Shown piece after piece: positions 1 to 9,794 of a stretch of 64,000 bases of DNA. Within the stretch, counting starts at the first letter, position 1. Every line of letters starts with the position of its first letter. The stretch comes from Oscillospiraceae bacterium. GTDB taxonomy: Bacteria; Bacillota; Clostridia; Oscillospirales; CAG-272. The notes under the pieces are model-generated. The model saw nothing but the letters and a program-made list of their open reading frames with translations, searched no databases and was not told where the DNA came from. Made by a program: the position numbers and the translations under genes. The stretch is taken from assembly GCA_015064695.1 (NCBI GenBank), contig SVRS01000007.1:1-64000 (forward strand). Reading direction: 5' to 3'.

Positions 1-339
1 TGGTACGTGGATACCCCCGGTGTGGATGGGACCCCCACTCTTGTGGACCCTGACCGCATCTTTGCTCAAAGCACCACCACCTGGACCGACGTTTCTCCCG
101 CCCAGCGGAACAAGCAGACCTACGTTTTCGGTGAATTCACCGAGGATACGGAAATGTTCATTCTGCGGGACAATGAAACGGTCATGATCCGCCTGTATAT
201 TTGGCTGGAAGGCCAGGATGCGGATTGCTGTAACGTGATTGCCGACGCGCAGATCACGGCCAATATCCAGTTCCTCGCCCAATCCTACAACGAATCGGGA
301 ATGGGCAGCACGGAGGAGTCTGAGAGCGGTAAGCCCTGA
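1..339 (+). CDS. C-terminal fragment of a secreted surface protein (5' end outside window), SipW-substrate-like
   Basis: Open frame runs in from the window edge; C-terminal motif MIRLYIWLEGQDADC..ANIQF recurs at the C-terminus of the 5056..6417 protein. Confidence 0.6.
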   Translation, partial: WYVDTPGVDGTPTLVDPDRIFAQSTTTWTDVSPAQRNKQTYVFGEFTEDTEMFILRDNETVMIRLYIWLEGQDADCCNVIADAQITANIQFLAQSYNESGMGSTEESESGKP

Positions 340-546
340 CGCTTCTCTGTACGTGATTGACCTTGAAAATCTCTGTAGCTTATCAGTTTATAGTTTACAT
401 ATACAGGGAACCTTTGAGAATTCCTTGCTTTGGGATGCCTGCGCGGTCATGATTGACGAAAGCATGCTCGCGACTTGCCCGGCACGGAATGATCGGAGAT
501 TCCGAAAATGAATGACACCGTCTTCGGACGGTTTATGGAGGACACC

Positions 547-1494
547 ATGAAAAAGAAGAACGCTCAAGCTGATCTTACGCAGGATGAACGCAACGCGCAG
601 CAGGCCGAGACCCAAGCAGAGGCTCAGGTAGAGGCTCAGGTAGAGGCTGCCATGGCAAAGGAGCGGGGAGACAAGAAAACCCGCAAGGTTCTCAACACGG
701 TCATCAATGCGGTTTTAATCGTGGCCATTGTGATTGCCGTGATTGCTACCTACGTTTCCTTCGTTTCCACTTCCGGAAACGGCGTGCCCAACATCTTCGG
801 TCTGCGCTTGCTGTCTATTCAGACCGACTCCATGTACGACACCATTCTGCCCGGAGACCTGATTGTCGCCACCGGCGTGGATGACGTATCTACCCTTCGT
901 AAGGGAGATATTATCACCTACTGGACTGTGATCAACGGTGAGCGCGTGCTCAATACCCACCGTGTCGTGGAGATCTATGACGGCGGCGGTTATTTGATCT
1001 TTGAGACCAAGGGCGATGCCAATACCGTGGCAGACCCGCTGACCGTACACGAATCCGCCATCGTGGGAAAATATCAAGTCAGAATCCCCGGCGTGGGCAA
1101 GGTTTTTGATTACCTGCAGACCAGCATGGGCTTTCTGATCGTGGTGGTGATCCCCGTGTTCCTGTTCTTCCTGTTCCACCTGGTTCAGTTCTTCCGCGTG
1201 CTGTTCGAGTATCAGAACGTTAAGAACCGCATCAAGTACGAGCAGGAGCGAGGCCGTACGGAGGATCTGATCGCCGCCGCCCAGAGTAGCGCCGCCCAGA
1301 CACAGGCCTTGGACCGCGCCGCCATCGAGGCAGAGCTGCGGGAGAAGCTGCGAGCTGAGCTGCTGGCCAGCATGGCCGCCGAGCAGGCCGCCGAGCAGGC
1401 CGCCCGCGAGCAGGCCGCCGCCGCGGCGGTCGAGACTTCTGCTGAGGAGGTCTCCGACGGTGCCGCATCCGATCCCGAGACCTCGGAGCAGTAA
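547..1494 (+). CDS. SipW/ER-type signal peptidase I with long Ala/Glu-rich C-terminal tail
   Basis: SIQTDSM (catalytic Ser), LRKGDIITY, NTHRVVEI (His in place of Lys), KGDANTVADP; TM segments on both sides; RBS ggagg upstream of ATG 547. Confidence 0.85.
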   Translation: MKKKNAQADLTQDERNAQQAETQAEAQVEAQVEAAMAKERGDKKTRKVLNTVINAVLIVAIVIAVIATYVSFVSTSGNGVPNIFGLRLLSIQTDSMYDTILPGDLIVATGVDDVSTLRKGDIITYWTVINGERVLNTHRVVEIYDGGGYLIFETKGDANTVADPLTVHESAIVGKYQVRIPGVGKVFDYLQTSMGFLIVVVIPVFLFFLFHLVQFFRVLFEYQNVKNRIKYEQERGRTEDLIAAAQSSAAQTQALDRAAIEAELREKLRAELLASMAAEQAAEQAAREQAAAAAVETSAEEVSDGAASDPETSEQ

Positions 1495-1543
1495 CCGCGA
1501 GTCCCGCGACTCCCCATTCCCGACAAGGAGCCAATAGCTTACT

Positions 1544-3157
1544 ATGGATAATTTTTTGCGATATTTTTTCCAGGATATCGGGAATATCTTCCGCGCGTTG
1601 TTCGACGTTTTCGGCGCGATCGGTGATTTTCTGATCTATCTTTTGGATTTCCGCGCAAGGAAGGACAAGATCGTTGCGGCCTATCCCGATTTCAATACAC
1701 TGGATTGGATCCTGTTGATTCTGGTCAACCTGATCCTGCTGGTCTTGATCGTGGTGGGTATGGTCGCTTTGGTTCGGCTTTGCAAGAAACTCATTCGGTT
1801 CAAGGTTTCCCCAAAGCAGGTTGAGGAGATGCAGAAGCAGATCCGTCAGCTTCAGCGGGATCTGATCCGGGCAAATTATGAAAAGGACCGTCTGATGGCT
1901 CTGCGTATGGCGGAGATCAGTGGCGACAAGGCCGTTCTGGAGGGCTTTAAGGCTCTGGACGAGCCGGAGCCGGCCGAAGGAGAGGAAGGCGAGGCCGCCG
2001 AGGGAGAGATCCCCGAGACCTATGCGGTCAACGAAAACCGCAACCGCTTTGACAGTCCATGCGTGGATCCCTCCGAGAGCCGTTTCTTCCGTTTGACCTC
2101 GGTGGACAACTACTACAAGAAGGAGTACGTTGCGCCCGAGTACAACAACGATATCACCCTGGAGGAGTTCTGTGAGCAGTTCCGCAATTTTGCGGCATCC
2201 CGCCTCCGCCTGTTCTATGATATCGAGATGATGCGGTATTTCGTCGCATCCCTCGGGACGGCTCGCATCATCATTCTGCAGGGTATTTCGGGTACGGGTA
2301 AGACCTCTCTGCCCTACGCCTTTGGTAAATTCGTGCAGAAGGATACCACCGTGGTCTCGGTTCAGCCCTCTTGGCGTGAGCGTACCGAGCTGTATGGATA
2401 CTACAACGAATTCACCAAGAAATACGCCGAGACCGACTTCCTCCGCGCTATTTACGAGGGCAATTTCTACCGCGATCCTCATATCGTTATTTTGGACGAG
2501 ATGAACATCGCCCGTGTGGAGTATTACTTCGCGGAAATGCTTTCCATTTTGGAAATGCCTCGCCAGGAGGAGTGGAAGGTGGATATCGTGACCGCCGTAT
2601 GGGATGATGACCCCTGCCTCATTGAGGGAGGTACCGTACAGATCACCAACAACATTTGGTTTGTGGGTACCATCAACAACGACGACTCCACCTTTGCCGT
2701 GGCAGATAAGGTATACGACCGAGCCATCCCCATCGACTTGGATAGCCGCGCCGACGCCTTTGAATGCGAGGATACGCCTCCCATCTATATTTCCACGGAT
2801 CACCTCAACGAGCTGTTTGATCAGGCCAAGCGGGATTATCCCATTTCCCAGGAGATTCTGGATAAGTTGGACGAGGTCAACGAGTACGTAATCAAGAATT
2901 TCCGTCTCGCCTTCGGTAACCGTATTATGAAGCAGATCAAGGATTACGTTCCTTGCTTTATTGCCTGCGGTGGAACCGAGATCCAGGCCGTGGACTTTAT
3001 CGTAGCCAAAAAGGTGCTTCGTAAGTTTGAATCTCTGAGCTTGGGCTTTATGAAGGAGGAGCTGACGAAGTTTTCCAATTATCTGGATAAGACCTTTGGT
3101 AAGAATACCATGGCGGTTTGTAAGGCGTATATTGAGCAGCTGAAAAAGAATAACTGA
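1544..3157 (+). CDS. Membrane-anchored AAA+ ATPase, McrB-like
   Basis: Walker A GISGTGKTSL, Walker B IVILDEMNIARVEYYFAEMLS, sensor NNIWFVGTINNDDSTFAVADKVYDRA; strong TM segment ILLILVNLILLVLIVVGMVALV near the N-terminus. Confidence 0.8.
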   Translation: MDNFLRYFFQDIGNIFRALFDVFGAIGDFLIYLLDFRARKDKIVAAYPDFNTLDWILLILVNLILLVLIVVGMVALVRLCKKLIRFKVSPKQVEEMQKQIRQLQRDLIRANYEKDRLMALRMAEISGDKAVLEGFKALDEPEPAEGEEGEAAEGEIPETYAVNENRNRFDSPCVDPSESRFFRLTSVDNYYKKEYVAPEYNNDITLEEFCEQFRNFAASRLRLFYDIEMMRYFVASLGTARIIILQGISGTGKTSLPYAFGKFVQKDTTVVSVQPSWRERTELYGYYNEFTKKYAETDFLRAIYEGNFYRDPHIVILDEMNIARVEYYFAEMLSILEMPRQEEWKVDIVTAVWDDDPCLIEGGTVQITNNIWFVGTINNDDSTFAVADKVYDRAIPIDLDSRADAFECEDTPPIYISTDHLNELFDQAKRDYPISQEILDKLDEVNEYVIKNFRLAFGNRIMKQIKDYVPCFIACGGTEIQAVDFIVAKKVLRKFESLSLGFMKEELTKFSNYLDKTFGKNTMAVCKAYIEQLKKNN

Positions 3158-3216
3158 CGGAATCTCGCTCGAACAGATATCAAAAAACAAGAAGCAATCA
3201 GAAAGGAGAGCGCATC

Positions 3217-5040
3217 ATGGCCGGTTCTGCTAAGAACGATCGTGCGAATCAAACGCTGGAGATCATTGATCCCATCTACCAAAAGTACGTGAAAAGCGTG
3301 GTACGCGCTCTGTCCAGCTCGGATTTTTACGATTATTTTATGGATTCCATCGGACGGGCAGAAAACGAGATCCAGTTTTCCAACCGCCGCATGGAAAAGC
3401 TCGTAGACCTGGAATGGGTGGATAAGATCGAAAACACCCTGGAGGGCTTTCAGAGCGTTGTGGCCTCTCCTCGTAATATGATCAAGGAGGAGGAGCTGAT
3501 CGTGAACGTGGCCAACGCCAAGAAATGCGGCAACGAGGTGATTCGCCACCTGGCTCAGCATGCAGCTCTGGTGGAGGATTTCAACGAGGAGACGGGGGAT
3601 GTCCGCCCGAACCGCCTCATGCAGAAATATCGCGAGGATACCATTACACTGTACGAGAACCGCGTGGTGTTCACGACCCTGGAATTGGCCCATCAGTTCG
3701 TCAAGATCCGTCATGATGCGCTGTTCGAGGCTATGAGCGACGAGTTCGGCGCTAAGCTGAAGCTATGCTCGGATATGACCAGCGCCACTGAGACGGTGCA
3801 TCTGGATATGTTCTTGCATATCCGAGACATCGACAGTGCCCTGGAGACCGATGACAAGAACCGGGATGTGTTCGATCGGATCTCCCGCCTGCACCGTATG
3901 CTCTCTACCTTTATGACGACCCCCTTCGCCCAGAAGATGTCGAAGCAGCCGCGTGTTAAGGGTACCATCACCAAGACCAACGTGCTGAAGAAAAACCCCA
4001 ACTACCGAAAGGTGGTGGAGCTGTTCGAGTTCCTCCATGGGTATGGGGATATTGGCTATACCATCAAGATCATTGAGCAGAATCCCGAAATCGACGAGAA
4101 TTTCGAACGGGATATCTACCACAATATTCTCTTCAATTACCTGGTTCTCAAGGGGCATTTGGAGCGGGACAAGGACCGCCGTTTGCCCACGCCCGCCAAG
4201 CAGAAGAAGCGTACTCTGAAGCCCAAGTTCATCAAGCAGATCATCGAGGAGCTGACCGAGGATTACGATTTGCCCGACGTGGAAATCCGTAAGGTCCTCA
4301 TTGAGGAGCTGACCAAGGAGCAGCTGATGCGCGAGGAGGCCGAGGAGCGTCGCCGTCTGGTCGAGGAGCAGGAGCAGCGCAAGAAGGAGGAGGCCGAGCG
4401 CCTCCGCCGGGAGCAGGAGGCCGAAAAGGAGCGTATTCGCCTGGAAAAGGAGGCGGAGAAGGAACGTATCCGCCAGGAAAAGGCCGCAGAGGAGGAGCGC
4501 CTCCGCTACGAGCGCATGGAGCGTGAGCATGAGGACCGCCGCCGCAGTAAGCTGTTCCGTGAGGAGGTGGAGTATTTCCGTAGCCACCTGGAGGAGCAGC
4601 TGCAGGCCCGACAGGAGCTTGCCGCCCAAGAGGAGGAGGTCAAGCAGGATTTCGCGGATGCCGTGGAGATTCTGGAGGAAACCGAGCGCTTGAAGCAGGA
4701 GGAGGCGGAGCGAGAAAAGCAACGCCGTCGAGAAGAAAAGGAACGAAAGAAATACGAGGAGTTTTTGGCAGCCCAGCAGGCCATCCGCGAGGAAGAGGAG
4801 CGACTGGAGCGGGAACGGCTGGAAAGGGAAGCCGAGGAGGAGCGACTCCGTATCGAGCAGCATGAGCGCGATATGGCGGCCGTGGAGGTGTACGTCCGTG
4901 TGCTGAGCGGTTTCCGTATTCGCGTGGAGGAACGGCTGAAGCAACGGGAGCGCGCCGCCGAACGAGCAAGAAGAGAGCAGGAGGCCCGCGAGGAAGAACG
5001 CCGTCTGCTTCGACAGACACGGCAAACGCCGACCAAGTAA
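3217..5040 (+). CDS. DUF2357/McrC-like protein with long charged coiled-coil C-terminus
   Basis: ITLYENRVVFTTLELAHQFVKIRHDAL and TNVLKKNPNYRKVVELFEFLHGYGDI resemble DUF2357 motifs; residues ~370-600 are EER/EKER heptad-like; directly follows the McrB-like gene. Confidence 0.55.
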   Translation: MAGSAKNDRANQTLEIIDPIYQKYVKSVVRALSSSDFYDYFMDSIGRAENEIQFSNRRMEKLVDLEWVDKIENTLEGFQSVVASPRNMIKEEELIVNVANAKKCGNEVIRHLAQHAALVEDFNEETGDVRPNRLMQKYREDTITLYENRVVFTTLELAHQFVKIRHDALFEAMSDEFGAKLKLCSDMTSATETVHLDMFLHIRDIDSALETDDKNRDVFDRISRLHRMLSTFMTTPFAQKMSKQPRVKGTITKTNVLKKNPNYRKVVELFEFLHGYGDIGYTIKIIEQNPEIDENFERDIYHNILFNYLVLKGHLERDKDRRLPTPAKQKKRTLKPKFIKQIIEELTEDYDLPDVEIRKVLIEELTKEQLMREEAEERRRLVEEQEQRKKEEAERLRREQEAEKERIRLEKEAEKERIRQEKAAEEERLRYERMEREHEDRRRSKLFREEVEYFRSHLEEQLQARQELAAQEEEVKQDFADAVEILEETERLKQEEAEREKQRRREEKERKKYEEFLAAQQAIREEEERLERERLEREAEEERLRIEQHERDMAAVEVYVRVLSGFRIRVEERLKQRERAAERARREQEAREEERRLLRQTRQTPTK

Positions 5041-5055
5041 TGGGAGAACGGACGC

Positions 5056-6417
5056 ATGAATAGATTGATTCGCAAGCTGTTGGCTGCGGTTATGGCGTTG
5101 GTTCTGACGGTGGTGATGGTCGTGGCGGTGTCCTATGCCTGGCTTACACTCTCTGATGCGCCTGTATTGGAGGGCATTCAGATTTCCATCGGCGGGGGCG
5201 ATACGATTCTGATCGCCCCCAACCTGTCCGAGGAGGTGGATGGCACCGTCTACCATTACCCCGGCCGCTTTAACGGCAATCTGATTTTCTCCCAACACGA
5301 GCAGTACGGTTATCTGCAGGACGTGGCCGGGCTCTCCCCGGTCTCTACGGCGGACGGCTTGCACTGGTTCGTGGCGGAATATTACGATTACAACGACGAG
5401 GCCGTCCTGAACGGAGAGGCCACGGTGGGCCTTGTGAAGCCCATTGACGAATTCTTTTGCGATACCCGGTTGTTCCACGCCAATCTGAGCCCGGAGCAAT
5501 CCGAGCCGGCCCAAAAGGGAAGCTACGTATACGTGGACTTTTGGGTGGTTTCGCCCGGCGCGGATTACACACTGCGCATCTCTACGGGAGAGGAGAACGG
5601 CGGGGGCGGTAGCTTCTTGATGGAGCCCCCGATCCCTGTGGAGGGGGAGGATGGCACGTATACTCTGGAGGAATCCGACGGGTATGCGGCCGCATCGGCC
5701 CGCGTTGGCTTTTTGGTTTGTCAGGATTTGGTGGTTGACGAAAAAAACCTGGATATGTACCGAAACAGCGCCGGATATAACCCGGACTACGCCCTGTTGA
5801 GAGGAGTCTATCAGCAGCCCGGAGCGCATCCTCTGTACAGCGAGGGGTATCGCTTTACCGTGTACGAGCCCAATGCCGATCTTCATCCCGACGGCGAGAA
5901 CGGAGCGTATTATCTGACCTCCCCCATCGGGTACGAGGGGGATAGGGCCGTGTATGCCGATATGAGAGGAAAGGTCGCGGTACAGCTTTCCGGCCGATGG
6001 CCGGAGGCGGGAGAGGCGACAGGGCTATCCCTTCGCCAGACCTTCGATATGTGGCAGATCACGCACGATCTCTCGGATATGTCCTCCGAGGAAATTCAAA
6101 AATCGTTTTACGGGGACTATCTGCAGAACCATCTGCTGCCCTACGTGGGTACGGGACGGTTCGTACAACGGGCAGATAACCTGTACGGCTACGGGGCGGA
6201 GCATCAGACGGATCGGATTCCGGCGGCGGAGCTGAGCGCCGTCATGGGATCGACAGCAGGCGCCACCGAGGATACCTACGTTGTCCGTCTGGAAAAGGAC
6301 GTTCCCCAGCGCATCCGTATGTTCGTATGGCTGGAGGGACAGGACGTGGATTGCCGAAATCCCGGGCAGACACTGCGGATTGTGTTGAATATCGAGCTGG
6401 CCGGTGGCCGCGAATGA
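5056..6417 (+). CDS. Secreted surface protein with SipW-type signal segment
   Basis: N-term LLAAVMALVLTVVMVVAVSYAWLTLSDAPVLEG; C-term RIRMFVWLEGQDVDCRN. Confidence 0.65.
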   Translation: MNRLIRKLLAAVMALVLTVVMVVAVSYAWLTLSDAPVLEGIQISIGGGDTILIAPNLSEEVDGTVYHYPGRFNGNLIFSQHEQYGYLQDVAGLSPVSTADGLHWFVAEYYDYNDEAVLNGEATVGLVKPIDEFFCDTRLFHANLSPEQSEPAQKGSYVYVDFWVVSPGADYTLRISTGEENGGGGSFLMEPPIPVEGEDGTYTLEESDGYAAASARVGFLVCQDLVVDEKNLDMYRNSAGYNPDYALLRGVYQQPGAHPLYSEGYRFTVYEPNADLHPDGENGAYYLTSPIGYEGDRAVYADMRGKVAVQLSGRWPEAGEATGLSLRQTFDMWQITHDLSDMSSEEIQKSFYGDYLQNHLLPYVGTGRFVQRADNLYGYGAEHQTDRIPAAELSAVMGSTAGATEDTYVVRLEKDVPQRIRMFVWLEGQDVDCRNPGQTLRIVLNIELAGGRE

Positions 6418-6489
6418 GGATGCTCATGGCTCATGGAAAATACCTTTCCTTGAGAAGGGAGCGAGGATTGCATCCGTGAGGAAATCTAC

Positions 6490-7236
6490 ATGAATAAGGA
6501 TAAACGACAAGTGCGCCGCGTGGATGGCAGAAGGCTGGTATCCGCGTTGGTTACGGCCCTGCTGATCGGCGCGGTTCTTCTGTGCCTGACGGTAGCGGTC
6601 CAAGTGAAGAAAGAGGGATATGCATCCTTGGGCGGATACAGCTTTTTTCGTGTGGTCACGGGAAGCATGGAGCCGCAGATTCACGTCGGAGCCATGCTGA
6701 TCTCGCAAGAAACAGACATCGAAGACCTGAAGATCGGGGACATTATCTGTTTTTCCTCCCTGTCTCCCGATATGTACGGGCGATGCATCACCCATCGTGT
6801 GATCGGTATTTCCGAGGGTGCCGACGGGGCTGTTCGTCTGCTGACCAAGGGAGATGATAACGCGGTGGCGGATGCCTACTACGTGACGGAGGACAATCTG
6901 ATCGGAAAGGCCGTGTGGTGGTCGGAGGGAGAGCATTTCGTCTCCTCCCTGCATGCCTTCTTTTCGGATAAGGTGCGATTTTTGGCGTGTGTGGCGTTTC
7001 CTTGCCTGGCTATCGCCGGGCTGATCCTTCGGAACTGCGTGAGAAACGTCAAGCGGGATATCGCGATCGCTATGAAAAAAATTCCGAAGGAACCGTCTCC
7101 CGACTCTCCTGAGACCGGTGCCCGCGGGCAAGGGGAGATTCGGGACAGTGAGTACCAAGAAATGTGCGCACGGATTCGTGCCGAGCTACTTGAGGAGCTG
7201 AAACAGGAGTATGACCGAGAACAATCGAACGAATAA
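6490..7236 (+). CDS. Second SipW/ER-type signal peptidase I
   Basis: VVTGSMEPQIHVGAMLI, LKIGDIICF, CITHRVIGI, TKGDDNAVADAYYV; two TM segments. Confidence 0.88.
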   Translation: MNKDKRQVRRVDGRRLVSALVTALLIGAVLLCLTVAVQVKKEGYASLGGYSFFRVVTGSMEPQIHVGAMLISQETDIEDLKIGDIICFSSLSPDMYGRCITHRVIGISEGADGAVRLLTKGDDNAVADAYYVTEDNLIGKAVWWSEGEHFVSSLHAFFSDKVRFLACVAFPCLAIAGLILRNCVRNVKRDIAIAMKKIPKEPSPDSPETGARGQGEIRDSEYQEMCARIRAELLEELKQEYDREQSNE

Positions 7237-9190
7237 TCATTCTCAGTGCGAGTTATCTCACCATGAAGGGGTGCTGAAGAGCCTCAAGCGAAACGTGATC
7301 CTGCAGGCCTCCTTGGCTTTTGCGACCATTCTGCTGACGGTCGTATTGGTCTTTTCGCTGACGGCGGCCTGGTATATCAACGTCGTGCAAACGGGAGATC
7401 TGGCGTTTGAGACGAAGCAATGGAATTTTGACGGACACATCGAGCTGCTGAGCCGGCAACGGATCGAGGCGTCGCCCGGTGATGAGGGAACCATCTCCCT
7501 GCGGATCACCAACGGCGGAGATCATATCGTGGCGGCCGGCGCGACCGTGGACAAGAAGGCTATGGAGGAGGAGATGCAGAAGCGTCTGTACTTCTACGTG
7601 GATACCGCGGCCTCCCGCAACGGAGAGACGGTGGAACGAGTTTTCCTGTCCGCCACAAGCAGTTATGCTTACACGATCCTTCCCCACAGCACCCTGGAGC
7701 TGACCGAGACCGTGAAGAACGGGCCGCTGATCAGGTGGATGTGGGTGTATGACGTGCTGGGCTATTACGTATGGGGGCAGAGTGCCGACGGGACGGTGGT
7801 TCCGCAGGACTATATCCGCCCCATCGAATACGGCTACGACCCCGTAACCACCACCTTTGATGCTGACGGAGAGCTTGCGACGGTGGACGGCTCGGTGTCG
7901 GTGGCGTCTTTTCTGCAAAATCTGACTACCTCGGATGGGTACGAAGGAGTTCTGGATCTGACAGACCCCTCGGTACAGGCCGTGGACGGCTACTATCCCA
8001 TATCCGTCAATGCGGACGGTTGCGGCGTATGGTTGTATTTGTGTGATCGGGAGGAGATCCTGGGTCATATGCAGTACGATACGTCGTTGGGATCCTCTAC
8101 GGGGGTATCCTGTGTGGCAACTCTGACCATTACGGGACAGAATAGCCGCGAGGACAGTATTTCCGTGACCACACTTCAGGAGCTGAAGGAGGCCTTGCAG
8201 GATCCGACGGCGGGGGTGATCCGCTTATCGGACAGCCTGACCTTGACGGAGTCCTTGAGCATGACCGAGGGGACGGCTATTCTGGATCTGAACGGCCATA
8301 CTCTGCGGATGGGAGAGGGCGTGGAAACCCTCGTCAGCCTGTCCTCGGGGGCGAAGCTATCCATCGAAAACGGTACGTTGGAGGGCTCTGATGCCAAGGC
8401 GGTGGCCGTGGATCTGACCGGGGCTCATCTGACCATGAACGACGTGACCGTGACCCGGGTGGACACCGGTGTTCGGATCAACGACCACAACGCCGCTTCC
8501 GGGCATAGCTCCACGGTGTACGTCAACGGCTCGACGATTACGGCGGGGCAGTACGGCGTTCGGATCTACGGAAACCAAAATAACGCCACCACCAGGACCC
8601 GGGTTGAGATTCGTGATTCGGATATCAGCGGCACCGGTTACGCGGGAATCCTCTGTAACGGTACCTACGGCGGAACCGATACCGTGGTGTCCAACAGTAC
8701 GGTGAGCGGTCTTTATACCGCCATCTACCATCCACAACAGGATAGCACGCTGACCGTGGAGGATCGCTCTGTGCTGACGGGCTATACGGGCCTTGTGGTG
8801 AAGGGCGGTACTGTAACCGTGAAGGATTCAACCGTGCGCGGCATCATGGAGAATCCGGCACAGCCCGCCTATTCCGTGAGCGGCTGGACGGATACCGGAG
8901 ACGGTATTTATCTGGAGGCCAATTACGCCACGGTCGAGACCCCCGTTTCGGTGACGGTGGTCAACAGTACGGTGACCAGCGATTACGCATACGCCGTACG
9001 GAAATATGAGGCAGAGGCTTCGTATGCTGTTCTGACGGTGCGGAGCGGTACGTATACCGGCTTTGCCAAGGCGGATACGCCGGACTTTTCGGCCGCGGTG
9101 TCTATGGCACCCTACGTGGCCGACGGAAGCTCCGTTGCGGATCAGGACGGCGGTAGGACCTGCATCGTGACGCAAACGGTTGCCCCATAA
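7211..9190 (+). CDS. Secreted right-handed beta-helix repeat protein with SipW-type signal segment
   Basis: N-term LLTVVLVFSLTAAWYINVVQTGDLAFET; C-terminal half has parallel beta-helix style strings (STVYVNGSTITAGQYGVRIYGNQNN, TDTVVSNSTVSGLYTAIYH); overlaps the preceding stop by 26 bp with its own RBS. Confidence 0.75.
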   Translation: MTENNRTNNHSQCELSHHEGVLKSLKRNVILQASLAFATILLTVVLVFSLTAAWYINVVQTGDLAFETKQWNFDGHIELLSRQRIEASPGDEGTISLRITNGGDHIVAAGATVDKKAMEEEMQKRLYFYVDTAASRNGETVERVFLSATSSYAYTILPHSTLELTETVKNGPLIRWMWVYDVLGYYVWGQSADGTVVPQDYIRPIEYGYDPVTTTFDADGELATVDGSVSVASFLQNLTTSDGYEGVLDLTDPSVQAVDGYYPISVNADGCGVWLYLCDREEILGHMQYDTSLGSSTGVSCVATLTITGQNSREDSISVTTLQELKEALQDPTAGVIRLSDSLTLTESLSMTEGTAILDLNGHTLRMGEGVETLVSLSSGAKLSIENGTLEGSDAKAVAVDLTGAHLTMNDVTVTRVDTGVRINDHNAASGHSSTVYVNGSTITAGQYGVRIYGNQNNATTRTRVEIRDSDISGTGYAGILCNGTYGGTDTVVSNSTVSGLYTAIYHPQQDSTLTVEDRSVLTGYTGLVVKGGTVTVKDSTVRGIMENPAQPAYSVSGWTDTGDGIYLEANYATVETPVSVTVVNSTVTSDYAYAVRKYEAEASYAVLTVRSGTYTGFAKADTPDFSAAVSMAPYVADGSSVADQDGGRTCIVTQTVAP

Positions 9191-9214
9191 AAATTCACAG
9201 AAAGGAGTATCCCC

Positions 9215-9745
9215 ATGGATCGATGGATGAATCAAACGCTTCCCCGGACCGTTGGCGTGTCGGCTATGCTCGGCATCGTGATGGCCGTTTCCCTGGGGAT
9301 ACTTACGCATACCCTTGTGGGGGAGGCTTACGGGCGGTACGTAAGCGAAGGTACCGCGGGAATCTCCTTTGAAGCAGGTGCCAAGCCCGCCCCCTCCGTT
9401 ACGGTCGTGGACGGGACGGAGCAGACCCGACGAAGCTTTGACGTAATCTGGGACGGGGCGACTCCCGATACGGAGATCCGTGTCCGTCTGTACGGAACGG
9501 GTGAGACGGCTCAGACTCTGCGATTGATTGAGGGCGGAGATGAGACCTATACCTGGGTAGCCCGCCGGCTGGATCCCCATACCGTTATGGGAACAGAGCT
9601 GGAGGCGGAATGGGTATACGTGCTGACCGACGTGAATGGAGCGGAAGTGCTTTTCTCCGGAGTCGGTGAGGCCTTGCACTTGACCGTAGCGTCTGAGACA
9701 GATATGTCCGCTCTCTTGATCCGGGCGGAGGCGGTAAGAAAATGA
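9215..9745 (+). CDS. Small secreted protein with SipW-type signal segment
   Basis: RTVGVSAMLGIVMAVSLGILTHTLVGEAYGRYVSEGTAGISFEAGA; RBS aaaggag. Confidence 0.55.
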   Translation: MDRWMNQTLPRTVGVSAMLGIVMAVSLGILTHTLVGEAYGRYVSEGTAGISFEAGAKPAPSVTVVDGTEQTRRSFDVIWDGATPDTEIRVRLYGTGETAQTLRLIEGGDETYTWVARRLDPHTVMGTELEAEWVYVLTDVNGAEVLFSGVGEALHLTVASETDMSALLIRAEAVRK

Positions 9746-9794
9746 TGAAATGTATTTGTAAATCAAATTTTCCGAGAAAGGGAGGTGGTCGGCT

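Noticed and set aside
1232-3190. 652-aa minus-strand ORF
   Set aside because: Antisense to the signal peptidase and AAA+ genes, which have clear motifs.
1544-5040. Interpretation as a McrBC restriction or other anti-phage defence system
   Set aside because: No methylase, nuclease or REase domain visible; AAA+ has a TM anchor and neighbours are secretion genes. Left as structural resemblance only.
3763-5886. 707-aa minus-strand ORF
   Set aside because: Leu-rich antisense shadow of the coiled-coil gene and the following gene.
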